The position numbers and the translations under genes were made by a program. 64,000 nucleotides of DNA. It comes from Streptomyces sp. NBC_00285 (lineage in GTDB: Bacteria; Actinomycetota; Actinomycetes; Streptomycetales; Streptomycetaceae). Of this stretch, positions 8,066 through 16,808 are shown in pieces. Position 1 is the first letter of the stretch. Each line of letters starts with the position of its first letter. Under the pieces are notes generated by a model. The model did not search any database. It was not told the origin of the DNA and saw nothing but the letters and a program-made list of their open reading frames with translations. Location of the stretch: NCBI RefSeq assembly GCF_036174265.1, contig NZ_CP108055.1, positions 2,542,001 to 2,606,000 of the forward strand, written 5' to 3'.

Positions 8066-8794
8066 TCAACCGACCCCCGCCGCCCCCAACAGCGCCCCCA
8101 CCCCGTACGTGACCCCCATCGCCAGCGCCCCGCCCACGACATTGCGCAGCACCGCCCGCCCCGGAGCCGCCGCCCCCAACCGTGCGCTGCTCCACCCGGT
8201 GAGCACCAACGCCCCCAGTACGGACACCACGGTCACCGGCACCCGCCACCCCGCTTCCGGCAGCACGATCGCGAGCAGTGGCAGTACCGCTCCCGCCGTG
8301 AACGCCAGGAAGCTCGCCCAGGCCGCATGCCAGGGATTCGTCAGGTCGTCCGGATCGATGCCGAGCTCCACACGCGCGTGGGCGCGCAGCGCGTCCCGTT
8401 CCGTCAGCTGCCGAGCCGCCTCGAGGGCCACGTCACGCGACAGGCCCCGTTCCTCCAGAAGCTCCGTCAGCTCCTCCAGCTCCGCCTCCGGCTGTTCCCT
8501 CAACTCCCGCTTCTCCACGGCCAACGCGGCCTGCTCGGAGTCACGCTGGGTCGAGACGGACACGTACTCCCCCGCCGCCATGGACATGGACCCGGCCAGC
8601 AACCCTGCCAGGCCCGCCGTCAGCAACGCCTCCCGGTCGCTCGTGGCGCCCGCCACACCCACCACCAGCCCCGCCGTGGAGACGATGCCGTCGTTCGCCC
8701 CCAGGACGGCCGCCCGCAGCCAGTTGAGGCGGGCGCCGAGCGCTCCGCCGTGCGCCTCGCCGTGCGCCGGTCCACTCACACCCTCGTCGGTCAC
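8066..8794 (-). CDS. VIT1/CCC1 family iron/manganese transporter
   Basis: This 242-residue membrane protein matches the VIT/CCC1 family, which exports or sequesters Fe2+/Mn2+. NWLRAAVLGANDGIVSTAGLVVGV near residues 24-47 is the family signature. GLLAGSMSMAAGEYVSVSTQRDSE marks helix 2. A charged Glu-rich cytosolic loop (about residues 85-140) resembles the metal-binding domain of plant VIT1. Three hydrophobic segments follow. GTG 8794 is the listed start; GGAGG sits unusually close to it, so GTG 8779 is an alternative. Confidence 0.88.
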   Translation of the reverse strand: MTDEGVSGPAHGEAHGGALGARLNWLRAAVLGANDGIVSTAGLVVGVAGATSDREALLTAGLAGLLAGSMSMAAGEYVSVSTQRDSEQAALAVEKRELREQPEAELEELTELLEERGLSRDVALEAARQLTERDALRAHARVELGIDPDDLTNPWHAAWASFLAFTAGAVLPLLAIVLPEAGWRVPVTVVSVLGALVLTGWSSARLGAAAPGRAVLRNVVGGALAMGVTYGVGALLGAAGVG

Positions 8795-8882
8795 CTCCGG
8801 AGGATCGCACCCCCGCCGCCGCGGGCCCGGTACCGACGCCGCCGTGAGGGACTGTCAGTCGCGGCCCGTATCCTCAGGGACC

Positions 8883-9866
8883 ATGCTCGAAGACCACACG
8901 ACCGCAGCGTCCTCCCCCACGGCGTGGCCGACCGCATATCCCCAGGGGTACGCGGTCGTTGACGTGGAGACCACCGGCCTTGCCCGGGACGACCGGATAA
9001 TCTCCGCGGCCGTGTACCGGCTGGACTCCCGCGGCGAGGTCGAGGACCACTGGTACACGCTGGTCAACCCGGAGCGCGACCCGGGACCTGTGTGGATCCA
9101 CGGTCTGACGAGCGACACCCTGCGCGACGCGCCCCTCTTCCAGGACATCGCCGAGGAGTTCTCGACCCGCCTGGAGAACCGGGTGCTGGTCGCGCACAAC
9201 GCCGTCTTCGACTGGCAGATGATCGCCCGGGAGTACGCGCGCGCCAAGCGTGAGGCGCCGGTACGTCAACGGCTGTGCACCATCGTCCTGTCCAAGGAGC
9301 TCGGGCTTCCGTTGCCCAACCACAAGCTGGAGTCGCTCGCGGCCCACTTCGGCGTCGTCCAACAGCGGGCGCACCACGCCCTCGACGACGCGCGCGTGCT
9401 CGCGGAGGCGTTCCGGCCGAGCCTGCACGCCGCGGCCGCCCGCAGCGTGCGGCTGCCGCTGCACGAGTGCCGGCCGCTGACCGAGTGGACCGACCATGCG
9501 GTGCCCCGGCAGCAGGCGGGCTACGGCAGCTACCGGCCGACCAGTTGGCGGCCCGCCCGCAAGCGGCCCGCCTGCCCGTATCCGAACCCCGGGCGGTACG
9601 AGGACAGCAAGCCTCTCAAACAGGGCATGCGGATCGCGTTCTCCGGGGACACCTCGACCGAGCGCGAGCTGCTGGAGGACCGGGCGGTCGAGGCAGGCCT
9701 GCATGTCGCCGGCAGCATTTCCCGGCTGACCAGCCTCCTCGTCACCAACGACCCGGACTCGGGCACCTCCAAGGTCGTCAAGGCACGGCAGTTCGGGACC
9801 CCGGTCGTCGACGAGGCGGCCTTCGGACAGCTCCTCAGGGACGTGGAGCCGGCGTCGGAGGGATGA
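8883..9866 (+). CDS. DEDDh 3'-5' exonuclease with C-terminal BRCT-like domain
   Basis: This 327-residue protein has a DnaQ-like exonuclease domain at about residues 20-185. The motifs are VVDVETTGL (Asp/Glu metal ligands), VLVAHNAVFDWQMI, and HHALDDARVLAEAF (His and Asp of DEDDh). After a Pro/Arg-rich linker, residues about 245-320 contain GMRIAFSGDTSTERELLEDRA, LTSLLVTND and a closing hydrophobic segment, as in BRCT domains of NAD-dependent ligase. It probably proofreads or processes DNA ends. ATG 8883 has AGGGA 4 nt upstream. It is monocistronic, with convergent neighbours downstream. Confidence 0.88.
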   Translation: MLEDHTTAASSPTAWPTAYPQGYAVVDVETTGLARDDRIISAAVYRLDSRGEVEDHWYTLVNPERDPGPVWIHGLTSDTLRDAPLFQDIAEEFSTRLENRVLVAHNAVFDWQMIAREYARAKREAPVRQRLCTIVLSKELGLPLPNHKLESLAAHFGVVQQRAHHALDDARVLAEAFRPSLHAAAARSVRLPLHECRPLTEWTDHAVPRQQAGYGSYRPTSWRPARKRPACPYPNPGRYEDSKPLKQGMRIAFSGDTSTERELLEDRAVEAGLHVAGSISRLTSLLVTNDPDSGTSKVVKARQFGTPVVDEAAFGQLLRDVEPASEG

Positions 9867-9912
9867 CCGTAAGGAAGGGATGACCGGACGGGAGGGGTGA
9901 CCGGACGGCAAG
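9861..9912 (+). repeat. Three tandem 17-bp repeats after the exonuclease gene
   Basis: GGATGACCG-type units begin at 9861, 9878 and 9896. They share GGNTGACCGNANGGNAG, and the first copy contains the stop codon of the exonuclease gene. The rest of the gap to 10109 shows nothing else recognisable. Confidence 0.75.
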
Positions 9913-10109
9913 GGTGCTCGCTCGCCGAGGAGTGGCTGCCGACGGGCGGGTGGTTGCCGTACGACTCGCCCGGTGCCCTCTCGCCCGCGCCGTGACCACG
10001 GCGCACCGACGGCCGTAGGAGGCGCCCCAGGCGTCCTCTCGGCGGACGCGATTCCGAGCCCATTCCTCATCCACCCGGACCCGACCCATATGCAAAGACC
10101 CCCGTCGGC

Positions 10110-10358
10110 CTACACGGCAGAGCCGACCTTGTCCACGATGCCGGCCTTGCCCTCCGCACGGGCACAGTGCGCGCCGCAGAACCAGTGGCCGTCCACCTCG
10201 ACACCTTGGCCGATGATCTGGACCCGGCAGTGCTCACAGATGGGGGCCATGCGATGGATCGCGCAGGCGAACGAATCGAAGACGTGGCGTGCCCCGTCCC
10301 GGGTCTCCACGGTGAACGCCAGCTCGTAGTCGTTCCCGCACACTTCGCAACGTGTCAT
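10110..10358 (-). CDS. Small Cys/His-rich putative zinc-binding protein
   Basis: This 82-residue soluble protein has CEVCGNDY at its N-terminus, then FACAIHRMAPICEHCRVQIIG and HWFCGAHCARAEG. The spaced CxxC, CxxH-like and CxxxC pairs fit two zinc ribbon or treble-clef knuckles. Similar short proteins are common in Streptomyces without assigned function. ATG 10358 is chosen because the conserved MTRCEVCG begins there; ATG 10367 would add three residues. No Shine-Dalgarno sequence is evident, so a leaderless mRNA is possible. Confidence 0.75.
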   Translation of the reverse strand: MTRCEVCGNDYELAFTVETRDGARHVFDSFACAIHRMAPICEHCRVQIIGQGVEVDGHWFCGAHCARAEGKAGIVDKVGSAV

Positions 10359-10522
10359 AAACCGCATCGTCAAGGGCGTATCGGGCACTCGCAAGTCGAC
10401 AGCGCCGGCCGCACCGTCGGGCAGGCCCTGGGTCCCGCGCAGGACGGGGGACCGGCGTCGGCCACCACGTCCTTCCACACCCCTGTGCGAGCACCGCAAG
10501 GTCCGAGTTGTACGGTCGTGGG

Positions 10523-11320
10523 GTGTACCGCTTCCTGTTGTCCCGGCAGTGGGTGATCCTCACACTGGTCGCCCTCCTTCTCATCCCCACGATGATCAGG
10601 CTGGGTATCTGGCAGATGCACCGCTACGAGGAGCGCACCGCCCGCAACCAGCTGGTCTCGGACGCGCTGTCCGCGAAGGCGGTGCCCGTGGAGCGGATGA
10701 CCTCGCCCGGACACACGGTCACCACGCACGACCGGTATCGCCGCGTGACCGCGAAGGGACACTTCGACACCCGGGACGAGGTCGTCGTCCGGCGTCGCAC
10801 CAACTCCGACGACGAGGTCGGCTACCACGTACTGACTCCGTTCGTCCTCGACGACGGCAAGGTGCTGCTGGTCAACCGGGGGTGGATCCCTTCGGACGGC
10901 CCGAGCCAGACCGCGTTCCCCAAGATCCCGGCGCCGCCCGCGGGGCAGATCACCGTCACCGGGCGGTTGATGCCCGACGAGACGACCGCGGCGAGCGGTA
11001 TCAAGAACCTCAAGGGGCTGCCGGACCGGCAGGTCATGCTGATCAACAGCGAGCAGGAGGCGGAGCGGCTGGGCGTCACGGTGCTCGGCGGCTACATCGC
11101 CCAGACCGCGCCCGAGCCGAAGGGCGACATCCCGGAGCTGATGGGCAGCAACCCCGGCATGGAGGACGCCGCGCTGAACTACGCGTACGCCATCCAGTGG
11201 TGGCTGTTCTCCGTGGGCGTGCCGATCGGCTGGGTGATCCTCGTGCGTCGTGAGCTCCGCGAGCGCCGGGAGAAGGCGGATCAGGACAGCCCTACGGCGG
11301 CGGAACCGGCCGTGGTGTAA
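10523..11320 (+). CDS. SURF1 family cytochrome oxidase assembly protein
   Basis: This 265-residue membrane protein follows the SURF1 plan: an N-terminal helix (ILTLVALLLIPTMIRLGIWQMHRYEER), a periplasmic middle part with GHFDTRDEVVVRRR, GYHVLTPFVLDDGKVLLVNRGWIP and a C-terminal helix preceded by NYAYAIQWWLFSVGVPIGWV. SURF1 helps heme insertion into aa3-type oxidase. GTG 10523 gives VYRFLLSRQW, the usual start of Streptomyces homologues; TTG 10508 would add five residues. Confidence 0.9.
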   Translation: MYRFLLSRQWVILTLVALLLIPTMIRLGIWQMHRYEERTARNQLVSDALSAKAVPVERMTSPGHTVTTHDRYRRVTAKGHFDTRDEVVVRRRTNSDDEVGYHVLTPFVLDDGKVLLVNRGWIPSDGPSQTAFPKIPAPPAGQITVTGRLMPDETTAASGIKNLKGLPDRQVMLINSEQEAERLGVTVLGGYIAQTAPEPKGDIPELMGSNPGMEDAALNYAYAIQWWLFSVGVPIGWVILVRRELRERREKADQDSPTAAEPAVV

Positions 11321-11463
11321 CCCTCACCGTCGCGGACGAGCCCCTCGGCAGCGCTCACTTTCCCGGACGGTCCCGCCAGTGGACGAACGTGCGTTCCGGC
11401 TCGGGCAGCAGCTCCCACGGATACCGGGTCATGTGCCCGCCCCGCGCTCCCTGGTGGACGGCG

Positions 11464-11763
11464 TCAGCAGCAGCGGCCCTGCGGGTGGGCCTCCTGGTGC
11501 CGCGTGCGCAGCACCTGGTACTCGCGCCGGGTCGGCACCGGCGCGATCGGGTGGTGGCGCAGATGCCGCTCGCAGTAGCGGTCGTACTCCGCCTCCCCGG
11601 TCAGCTCCCGCAGATACCACCGGACGGCCCGGGCCGATCGCCGGACGGCCGGCCCGAAGGACACGGCAACCCGCGACCGCCACCCCGCGCACCAAGCCCC
11701 CGACCGAACGGCCCGGGTGCCCCGAACTCCCCACCCCCCGGACACCCTCCGTCGGCCCCTCAC
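11464..11763 (-). CDS. YbdD/YjiX family short protein next to cstA
   Basis: This protein is up to 99 residues long. Its last 65 residues match the YbdD/YjiX family: RAVRWYLRELTGEAEYDRYCERHLRHHP, then PVPTRREYQVLRTRHQEAHPQGRCC. The family is normally encoded directly after CstA and is thought to assist peptide or pyruvate uptake. The GTG at 11763 overlaps the cstA stop (GTGA), but the first 33 residues are low-complexity Arg/Gly/Trp, so GTG 11664 is a plausible shorter start. Confidence 0.75.
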   Translation of the reverse strand: MRGRRRVSGGWGVRGTRAVRSGAWCAGWRSRVAVSFGPAVRRSARAVRWYLRELTGEAEYDRYCERHLRHHPIAPVPTRREYQVLRTRHQEAHPQGRCC

Positions 11764-13913
11764 GGACGCGTCCCCGCCATGGCCTCATGGCTCGGTTCGG
11801 CGGGCACGGCGAGCTGTGACTCGACGTACGGTGCCTCGGTGGTCGGCAGCGCTCCCGGGGTGCGGATCGCCCGTGCGCACACCGTCCCCGCGTTGACGAG
11901 CACGACCGCGACCAGCAGCAGGAACACCGCGATCAGCACCCCGTCGACCGTGGAGTTGGTGACCACCGTGTGCATGTCGCCGAGGGTCTTGGCGGGCGCG
12001 AGCACCTGGCCCGCGTCGATGCCGTCCGCGTACTTGGCCCGCTGGGCGAAGAAGCCGACCCGCGGGTCGTCGGAGAAGATCTTCTGCCAGCCCGCGGTGA
12101 AGGTGATCGCGACCACCCAGGCCAGCGGGACCCCGGTCACCCACGCCCAGCGCAGCTTCCCGGACTTGACGAGGACGGTGGTGGACACGGCCAGTGCGAT
12201 CGCGGCGAGGAGCTGGTTGGCGATACCGAAGAGCGGGAAGAGCTGGTTGATTCCGCCGAGCGGGTCGGTGGCGCCGGTGTAGAGGAAGTAGCCCCAGGCC
12301 GCCACGACCAGGCCGCTGCACAGCCAGATACCGGGCTTCCAGTTGACCCGGCCGACCGGCTTCCAGACGTTGCCGAGCATGTCCTGGAGCATGAAGCGTC
12401 CGACCCGGGTGCCCGCGTCGACCGTCGTGAGGATGAACAGTGCCTCGAACATGATCGCGAAGTGGTACCAGAAGGCCTTCATGGCGGTACCGCCGAACAC
12501 CCCGGAGAAGATCTCCGACATGCCGACCGCGAGGGTCGGGGCGCCTCCGGACCGGGCGATCAGGGACTGTTCCTCGACCGCCTTGGCGGCCTGGGTCAGC
12601 TGGTCGGGTGTGATGATGAAACCGAGGCCCGCCACCGCGTGCGAGGCCGACTGGGCCGTCGTACCCAGCAGCCCCGCGGGGGCGTTCATCGCGTAGTACA
12701 GGCCGGGCTCCAGGGTCGCCGCCGCGATCAGCGCCATGATCGCGACGAACGACTCCATCAGCATGGCGCCGTAGCCGATGAGACGGACCTGCGACTCCTT
12801 CTGGATCAGCTTCGGCGTCGTGCCGGAGGAGACCAGCGCGTGGAAGCCGGACAGGGCGCCGCAGGCGATCGTGATGAACAGGAAGGGGAACAGGGACCCC
12901 GCGAACACCGGCCCCGCCCCCGACGAGGCGAAGTCGCTCACCGCGTCCGCGCGCAGGACCGGGGCCGCGACCACGACGCCGACCGCGAGCAGCGCGATCG
13001 TGCCGATCTTCATGAAGGTGGAGAGGTAGTCGCGGGGGGCGAGGAGCATCCACACCGGGAGTACGGACGCCACGAAGCCGTAGCCGATCAGGCAGAAGAC
13101 CAGGGTCGTCGGACTGAGGGTGAAGGCGGAGGCCAGCGACGACTCCTGGACCCAGCTGCCGCCGACGATGGCGAGCAGCAGCAGGGCGACGCCGATGAGG
13201 CTGGTCTCCACGACCCGGCCGGGGCGGATGCGGTGCATCCAGAAGCCCATGAACAGGGCGATGGGGACGGTCATCGCGACGGAGAAGGTGCCCCACGGGG
13301 AGTGGGCGAGGGCGTTCACGACGACCAGGGCCAGCACCCCCAGCAGGATGATCATGATGGCGAAGACCGCTATCAGGGCCGCCGCCCCGCCGGCCCGGCC
13401 GATCTCGGCCCGAGCCATCTGCCCGAGCGACGTGCCGTCCCGGCGCATGGACAGGAACAGCACGACCATGTCCTGCACCGCGCCCGCGAAGATCACTCCG
13501 GCGACGATCCACAGGGTGCCGGGCAGGTAGCCCATCTGTGCCGCGAGGACGGGGCCGACCAGCGGTCCCGCACCGGCGATCGCCGCGAAGTGGTGGCCGA
13601 GGAGCACCCGGCGGTCGGTGGGATGGAAGTCGACGCCGTCCTCGAGGCGTTCGGCCGGGGTGGCGCGGCGGTCGTCCGGTCGCAGGACGCGGCGGACGAT
13701 GAAGCGGGAGTAGAAGCGGTAGGCGATCGCGTACGAACCGAGCGCGGCGACGACCAGCCAGACCGCGGAGATCCTCTCGCCGCGGGCCAGTGCGAGGACG
13801 CCCCAGGCGACCGCGCCGAGCAGCGCGACAACGGCCCACAAAAGGATCGAACGAGGCGACATACGTGACTTTTCAGGCGCCTCAAGGGCAGGCTGAAGGA
13901 CGGTTTCGGGCAT
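11760..13913 (-). CDS. cstA: Carbon starvation CstA family transporter
   Basis: This 717-residue polytopic membrane protein has about 16 to 18 helices. Signature segments are HFAAIAGAGPLVGPVLAAQ near residues 105-125, GVIFAGAVQDMVVLFLSMRRDG, GALSGFHALVSSGTTPK and FILTTVDAGTRVGRFMLQD. CstA proteins import peptides or pyruvate under carbon limitation. It is followed with overlap by the YbdD-like gene and preceded by a DUF3311 gene 85 bp upstream on the same strand. Confidence 0.93.
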   Translation of the reverse strand: MPETVLQPALEAPEKSRMSPRSILLWAVVALLGAVAWGVLALARGERISAVWLVVAALGSYAIAYRFYSRFIVRRVLRPDDRRATPAERLEDGVDFHPTDRRVLLGHHFAAIAGAGPLVGPVLAAQMGYLPGTLWIVAGVIFAGAVQDMVVLFLSMRRDGTSLGQMARAEIGRAGGAAALIAVFAIMIILLGVLALVVVNALAHSPWGTFSVAMTVPIALFMGFWMHRIRPGRVVETSLIGVALLLLAIVGGSWVQESSLASAFTLSPTTLVFCLIGYGFVASVLPVWMLLAPRDYLSTFMKIGTIALLAVGVVVAAPVLRADAVSDFASSGAGPVFAGSLFPFLFITIACGALSGFHALVSSGTTPKLIQKESQVRLIGYGAMLMESFVAIMALIAAATLEPGLYYAMNAPAGLLGTTAQSASHAVAGLGFIITPDQLTQAAKAVEEQSLIARSGGAPTLAVGMSEIFSGVFGGTAMKAFWYHFAIMFEALFILTTVDAGTRVGRFMLQDMLGNVWKPVGRVNWKPGIWLCSGLVVAAWGYFLYTGATDPLGGINQLFPLFGIANQLLAAIALAVSTTVLVKSGKLRWAWVTGVPLAWVVAITFTAGWQKIFSDDPRVGFFAQRAKYADGIDAGQVLAPAKTLGDMHTVVTNSTVDGVLIAVFLLLVAVVLVNAGTVCARAIRTPGALPTTEAPYVESQLAVPAEPSHEAMAGTRP

Positions 13914-13998
13914 GGCGGCTCCTCACCGGAAACGGTGGAACAAGAGGCAGGAATCGAGACGGAGGTCGAGACGGAGAACGGGAGCGGAAACAGCGGAC

Positions 13999-14214
13999 TC
14001 AGCGGCGATGTCGGTCCGACAGCGCATACGCGGCGAGCAGGCACAGACCGCACCCCGGCACCCAGGCGAGCTGGTACCAGTAGAAGAACGGCGTGCCCGC
14101 CAGGCGCGGCTCCGCACCGGCGTACATCGGAACCCACAGCAGTCCCGCGGCGGGCGCGAGAAGCAGTACGGCGATCGCGACGCGCCGTAGCCGGTGATGA
14201 CCGGTTTGTGCCAT
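13999..14214 (-). CDS. DUF3311 small membrane protein
   Basis: This 71-residue protein has two hydrophobic helices: about residues 9-30, and about residues 40-64 with FFYWYQLAWVPGCGLCLL, the DUF3311 signature. Such proteins usually accompany sodium:solute symporters, as a possible small subunit. Here it lies upstream of cstA on the minus strand and diverges from a symporter gene 166 bp away. GGAG about 10 nt before ATG 14214 supports the start. Confidence 0.85.
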   Translation of the reverse strand: MAQTGHHRLRRVAIAVLLLAPAAGLLWVPMYAGAEPRLAGTPFFYWYQLAWVPGCGLCLLAAYALSDRHRR

Positions 14215-14277
14215 GCCCCGCACTCCTCTCCCCGTCGCTGTCGGTCTGTGCAAGAGTTGCCCACCTCCCGCAGACGG

Positions 14278-14306
14278 TTGACAGCGAATTCCGGGAAGAT
14301 TTCCCG
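14278..14306 (+). promoter_or_regulatory. TTGACA element and inverted repeat in the divergent gap
   Basis: A consensus -35 hexamer TTGACA (14278-14283) is followed by the perfect inverted repeat CGGGAA-GAT-TTCCCG (14292-14306) where the spacer and -10 would lie. No good -10 hexamer is seen, so the promoter is tentative. The palindrome could be an operator for the symporter operon. Confidence 0.3.
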
Positions 14307-14380
14307 CCGATGTCCGTCATCCGAACCGGCGGTCCGCGCAACTTAAGCGCGAGGGCACAGACACACCAAGGACGGTGACC

Positions 14381-15913
14381 ATGGCCGACAGCGCCATGAC
14401 CGCGACGTTCCTCGCCGTGATCGGCGGAGCGTCGCTGCTCGCCGTGACCGCGCGCCGGCTTCGCCCCAGCGACCGGCTGCCGTCCCTGGAGGGCTGGGCG
14501 CTCGCCGACCGCAGTCTCGGCCCGGTGTGGACCTGGCTGCTGCTCGGCGGCACGATCTTCACCGCGTACACCTTCACGGCCGTGCCGGGTCTCGCGTACG
14601 GCAACGGCGCCGCCGCCTTCTTCGCGGTGCCGTACACGGTGATCGTCTGTCCGATCGCCTTCGTGCTGCTCAGCCGTCTGGGCGAGGTGGCCCGCCGGCA
14701 CGGTTACATCACCGCCGCCGACTTCGTGCGCGGCCGCTACGGTTCGCCGCCGCTGGCCCTGGTGGTCGCGCTGACCGGGATCCTGGCGACCATGCCGTAT
14801 CTGGCGCTCCAACTGCTCGGGATACGGGCGGTGTTGACCGCCGGGGGCGTCTACCCGCGGGGCGCGACCGGTGACCTGGTGATGGTGGCGTTGTTCGCGG
14901 GGCTGGCGGTGGCCACCTACCGGCACGGGCTGCGGGCACCCACCGTGATCTCGGCGCTCAAGGCGGTCGCCGTCTTCGTCTCGCTCACCGCCGTCACCTG
15001 GCTGGTCCTGGCACGGCTCGGCGGACCGGGCAAGGTGTTCGACGGGGCGGCCGAACGCCTCGGCGGGCCGGCACTCCTGCTCTCCCCCGAGCAGCAGCCC
15101 GCCTACGCCACCCTCGCCCTCGGTTCCGCCCTCGCCCTCCTGATGTACCCGCACGTCCTGACCGCCGGTTTCGCCGCCGACGGGCCCCGCACCCTGCGCA
15201 AGGTCGCGGTGGCCCTGCCCGCCTGGACGGGGCTGCTCGCGCTCTTCGGGTTTCTCGGGATCGCGGCGCTCGCGGCGGGGGTCCGGGCGCCTGCGGGCGG
15301 CGCCGAGACCGCCGTACCGATGCTGGTGGACCGGCTGATGCCGGGGCCGCTGGCCGGGCTGGTGTTCGGCGCGATCACCGTGGGGGCGCTGGTGCCGGCC
15401 GCGGTGATGTCGATCGCGGCGGCCACCAGCTTCGTCCGCAACGTGTACGTCGAGTACGTGCACCCCACCGCCACGCCCAAGCGGCAGGTGCGGATCGCCA
15501 AGGCGGTGTCACTGACGGCGAAGGTGGGCGCGGTGGCGTTCGTGTTCGGGCTGCGCGACCAGGACGCCGTCAACCTCCAACTCCTCGGCGGGGTCTGGAT
15601 CCTGCAGATCTTCCCGGCCGTCGCCGTGGGCCTGTTCACCGGCCGGCTGCATCCGCGGGCCCTGCTCGCCGGATGGGGCGCGGGCATGCTGGCCGGCACC
15701 TTCCTGGTCGTACGCGAGGGGTTCTCGTCGATCGGTGCCGGTCCGTTCCAGATCTACGCCGGGCTCGTCGCCCTCCTGCTGAACCTGGCCGTCGCCCTCG
15801 CCGGGACGACCGTCCTCGAACGTCTCGGCGTCCCGCGCGGCGCCGACCTCACCGACCTACCGTCGCGCCTGACCGTCAGGCGGCGCCCCGAGACGGGAGC
15901 GAACCACCCGTGA
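14381..15913 (+). CDS. Sodium:solute symporter (SSS family)
   Basis: This 510-residue membrane transporter has about 13 helices. SSS features are the LEGWALADRSLGP leader, GTIFTAYTFTAVPGLAYG in helix 2, YITAADFVRGRYGS, and AAVMSIAAATSFVRNVYVEY near residues 335-365. Family members import monocarboxylates, pantothenate or similar solutes with Na+; the substrate is not fixed by sequence. ATG 14381 has AAGGA 8 nt upstream, better placed than GTG 14375. Its stop overlaps the next start (GTGA), coupling it to an ECF sigma factor. Confidence 0.9.
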   Translation: MADSAMTATFLAVIGGASLLAVTARRLRPSDRLPSLEGWALADRSLGPVWTWLLLGGTIFTAYTFTAVPGLAYGNGAAAFFAVPYTVIVCPIAFVLLSRLGEVARRHGYITAADFVRGRYGSPPLALVVALTGILATMPYLALQLLGIRAVLTAGGVYPRGATGDLVMVALFAGLAVATYRHGLRAPTVISALKAVAVFVSLTAVTWLVLARLGGPGKVFDGAAERLGGPALLLSPEQQPAYATLALGSALALLMYPHVLTAGFAADGPRTLRKVAVALPAWTGLLALFGFLGIAALAAGVRAPAGGAETAVPMLVDRLMPGPLAGLVFGAITVGALVPAAVMSIAAATSFVRNVYVEYVHPTATPKRQVRIAKAVSLTAKVGAVAFVFGLRDQDAVNLQLLGGVWILQIFPAVAVGLFTGRLHPRALLAGWGAGMLAGTFLVVREGFSSIGAGPFQIYAGLVALLLNLAVALAGTTVLERLGVPRGADLTDLPSRLTVRRRPETGANHP

Positions 15914-16479
15914 GACAGCATCTGAGACACGGCACCCCGCCACCGGTGCCGCTCGCCCCCGCCGCGGCGGACCCTGCCGAGCTGGAGCGCGAGGCCGGTG
16001 TGGCCCGGTTGTTCGAGCTGCACTACGCCTCGATGCTCCGCCTCGCCGTGCTGCTCGGCGCCGACGACCCGGAGAACGTGGTCGCCGAGGCCTACTACCA
16101 GATCTACCGGAAGTGGCGGCGCCTGAGGGACACCGAGGCCGCGGAGGCCTATCTGCGTTCCACGGTCTGCAATCTGACCCGGATGCGGATACGGCACCTC
16201 CAGGTCGCCCGCAGACACGTGGAGAACCCGCCGACGTCGGTGGGCGAGCTCGTCGCGTCCGCCGAGAGCACCGCGCTCCTCCACGACGACCAGCGCGTCC
16301 TCATCGACGCGCTCCAGCATCTGCCCGCCCGGCAGCGCGAGGCGCTGGTGCTGCGGCACTGGCTCGGACTGAAGGAGAGCGAGATCGCCTCCGCGATGGG
16401 CATCTCCTGCGGCTCCGTCAAGACCCACACGGCACGCGGCCTCGCCGCCCTGACCCAGGCGATGGAGGCCCGGCGATGA
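15910..16479 (+). CDS. ECF sigma factor (SigE-like sigma-70 family)
   Basis: This 189-residue protein has sigma region 2 (FELHYASMLRLAVLLGADDPENVVAEAYYQIYRKWRRL, about residues 36-75) and region 4 (LQHLPARQREALVLRHWLGLKESEIASAMGISCGSVKTHTARGL, about residues 135-180). It should direct RNA polymerase to a small regulon. The GTG start overlaps the symporter stop and its own stop overlaps the next start (ATGA). Its position between a transporter and a small membrane protein suggests signalling linked to transport or the membrane. Confidence 0.9.
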   Translation: MRQHLRHGTPPPVPLAPAAADPAELEREAGVARLFELHYASMLRLAVLLGADDPENVVAEAYYQIYRKWRRLRDTEAAEAYLRSTVCNLTRMRIRHLQVARRHVENPPTSVGELVASAESTALLHDDQRVLIDALQHLPARQREALVLRHWLGLKESEIASAMGISCGSVKTHTARGLAALTQAMEARR

Positions 16480-16775
16480 CGCATCGAGACGCGACCCCGT
16501 CGCATGACACCAGCCCGGACCGAACCGAGCAGGAGCTCCAGGAGGCCCTCGCCGCGCTGGCGGGCGGGGTGCACGCGGCCCCCGACGCCTATCGCACGGC
16601 ACGCGGCGAGTGGCTGCGCCGCGAGCGCCGCCGCCGGCTCGTCCTCACCGTCCTCATCGCCGTCGTGTTCGCGCTGGCGACACTGATCGGCCTGTGGGTG
16701 CTGAACCAGACTCCGGCGCACCCGGGGGTGATCTTCTCCGGCACCACGGCGTCACTCCCCCGGCCGCACCCCTGA
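16476..16775 (+). CDS. Small single-pass membrane protein coupled to the sigma factor
   Basis: This 99-residue protein has a charged cytosolic N-terminus (TEQELQEALAALAGGV, RGEWLRRERRRRL), one transmembrane helix (about residues 54-76, LVLTVLIAVVFALATLIGLWVL), and a short extracytoplasmic tail. The ATGA overlap with the sigma gene suggests a matched pair, and the topology is that of a compact anti-sigma or sensor. No ZAS zinc motif is present. The anti-sigma role is inference only. Confidence 0.75.
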   Translation: MTHRDATPSHDTSPDRTEQELQEALAALAGGVHAAPDAYRTARGEWLRRERRRRLVLTVLIAVVFALATLIGLWVLNQTPAHPGVIFSGTTASLPRPHP

Positions 16776-16808
16776 TTGCCCCCGCGACCAGCCGGGAACC
16801 CGCACTTC

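Noticed and set aside
7870-8142. 90-codon minus-strand frame in the gap between the hydroxylase and VIT genes
   Set aside because: It overlaps the VIT gene on the same strand in another frame, has Trp/Arg/Gly-rich sequence without motifs, and no ribosome site.
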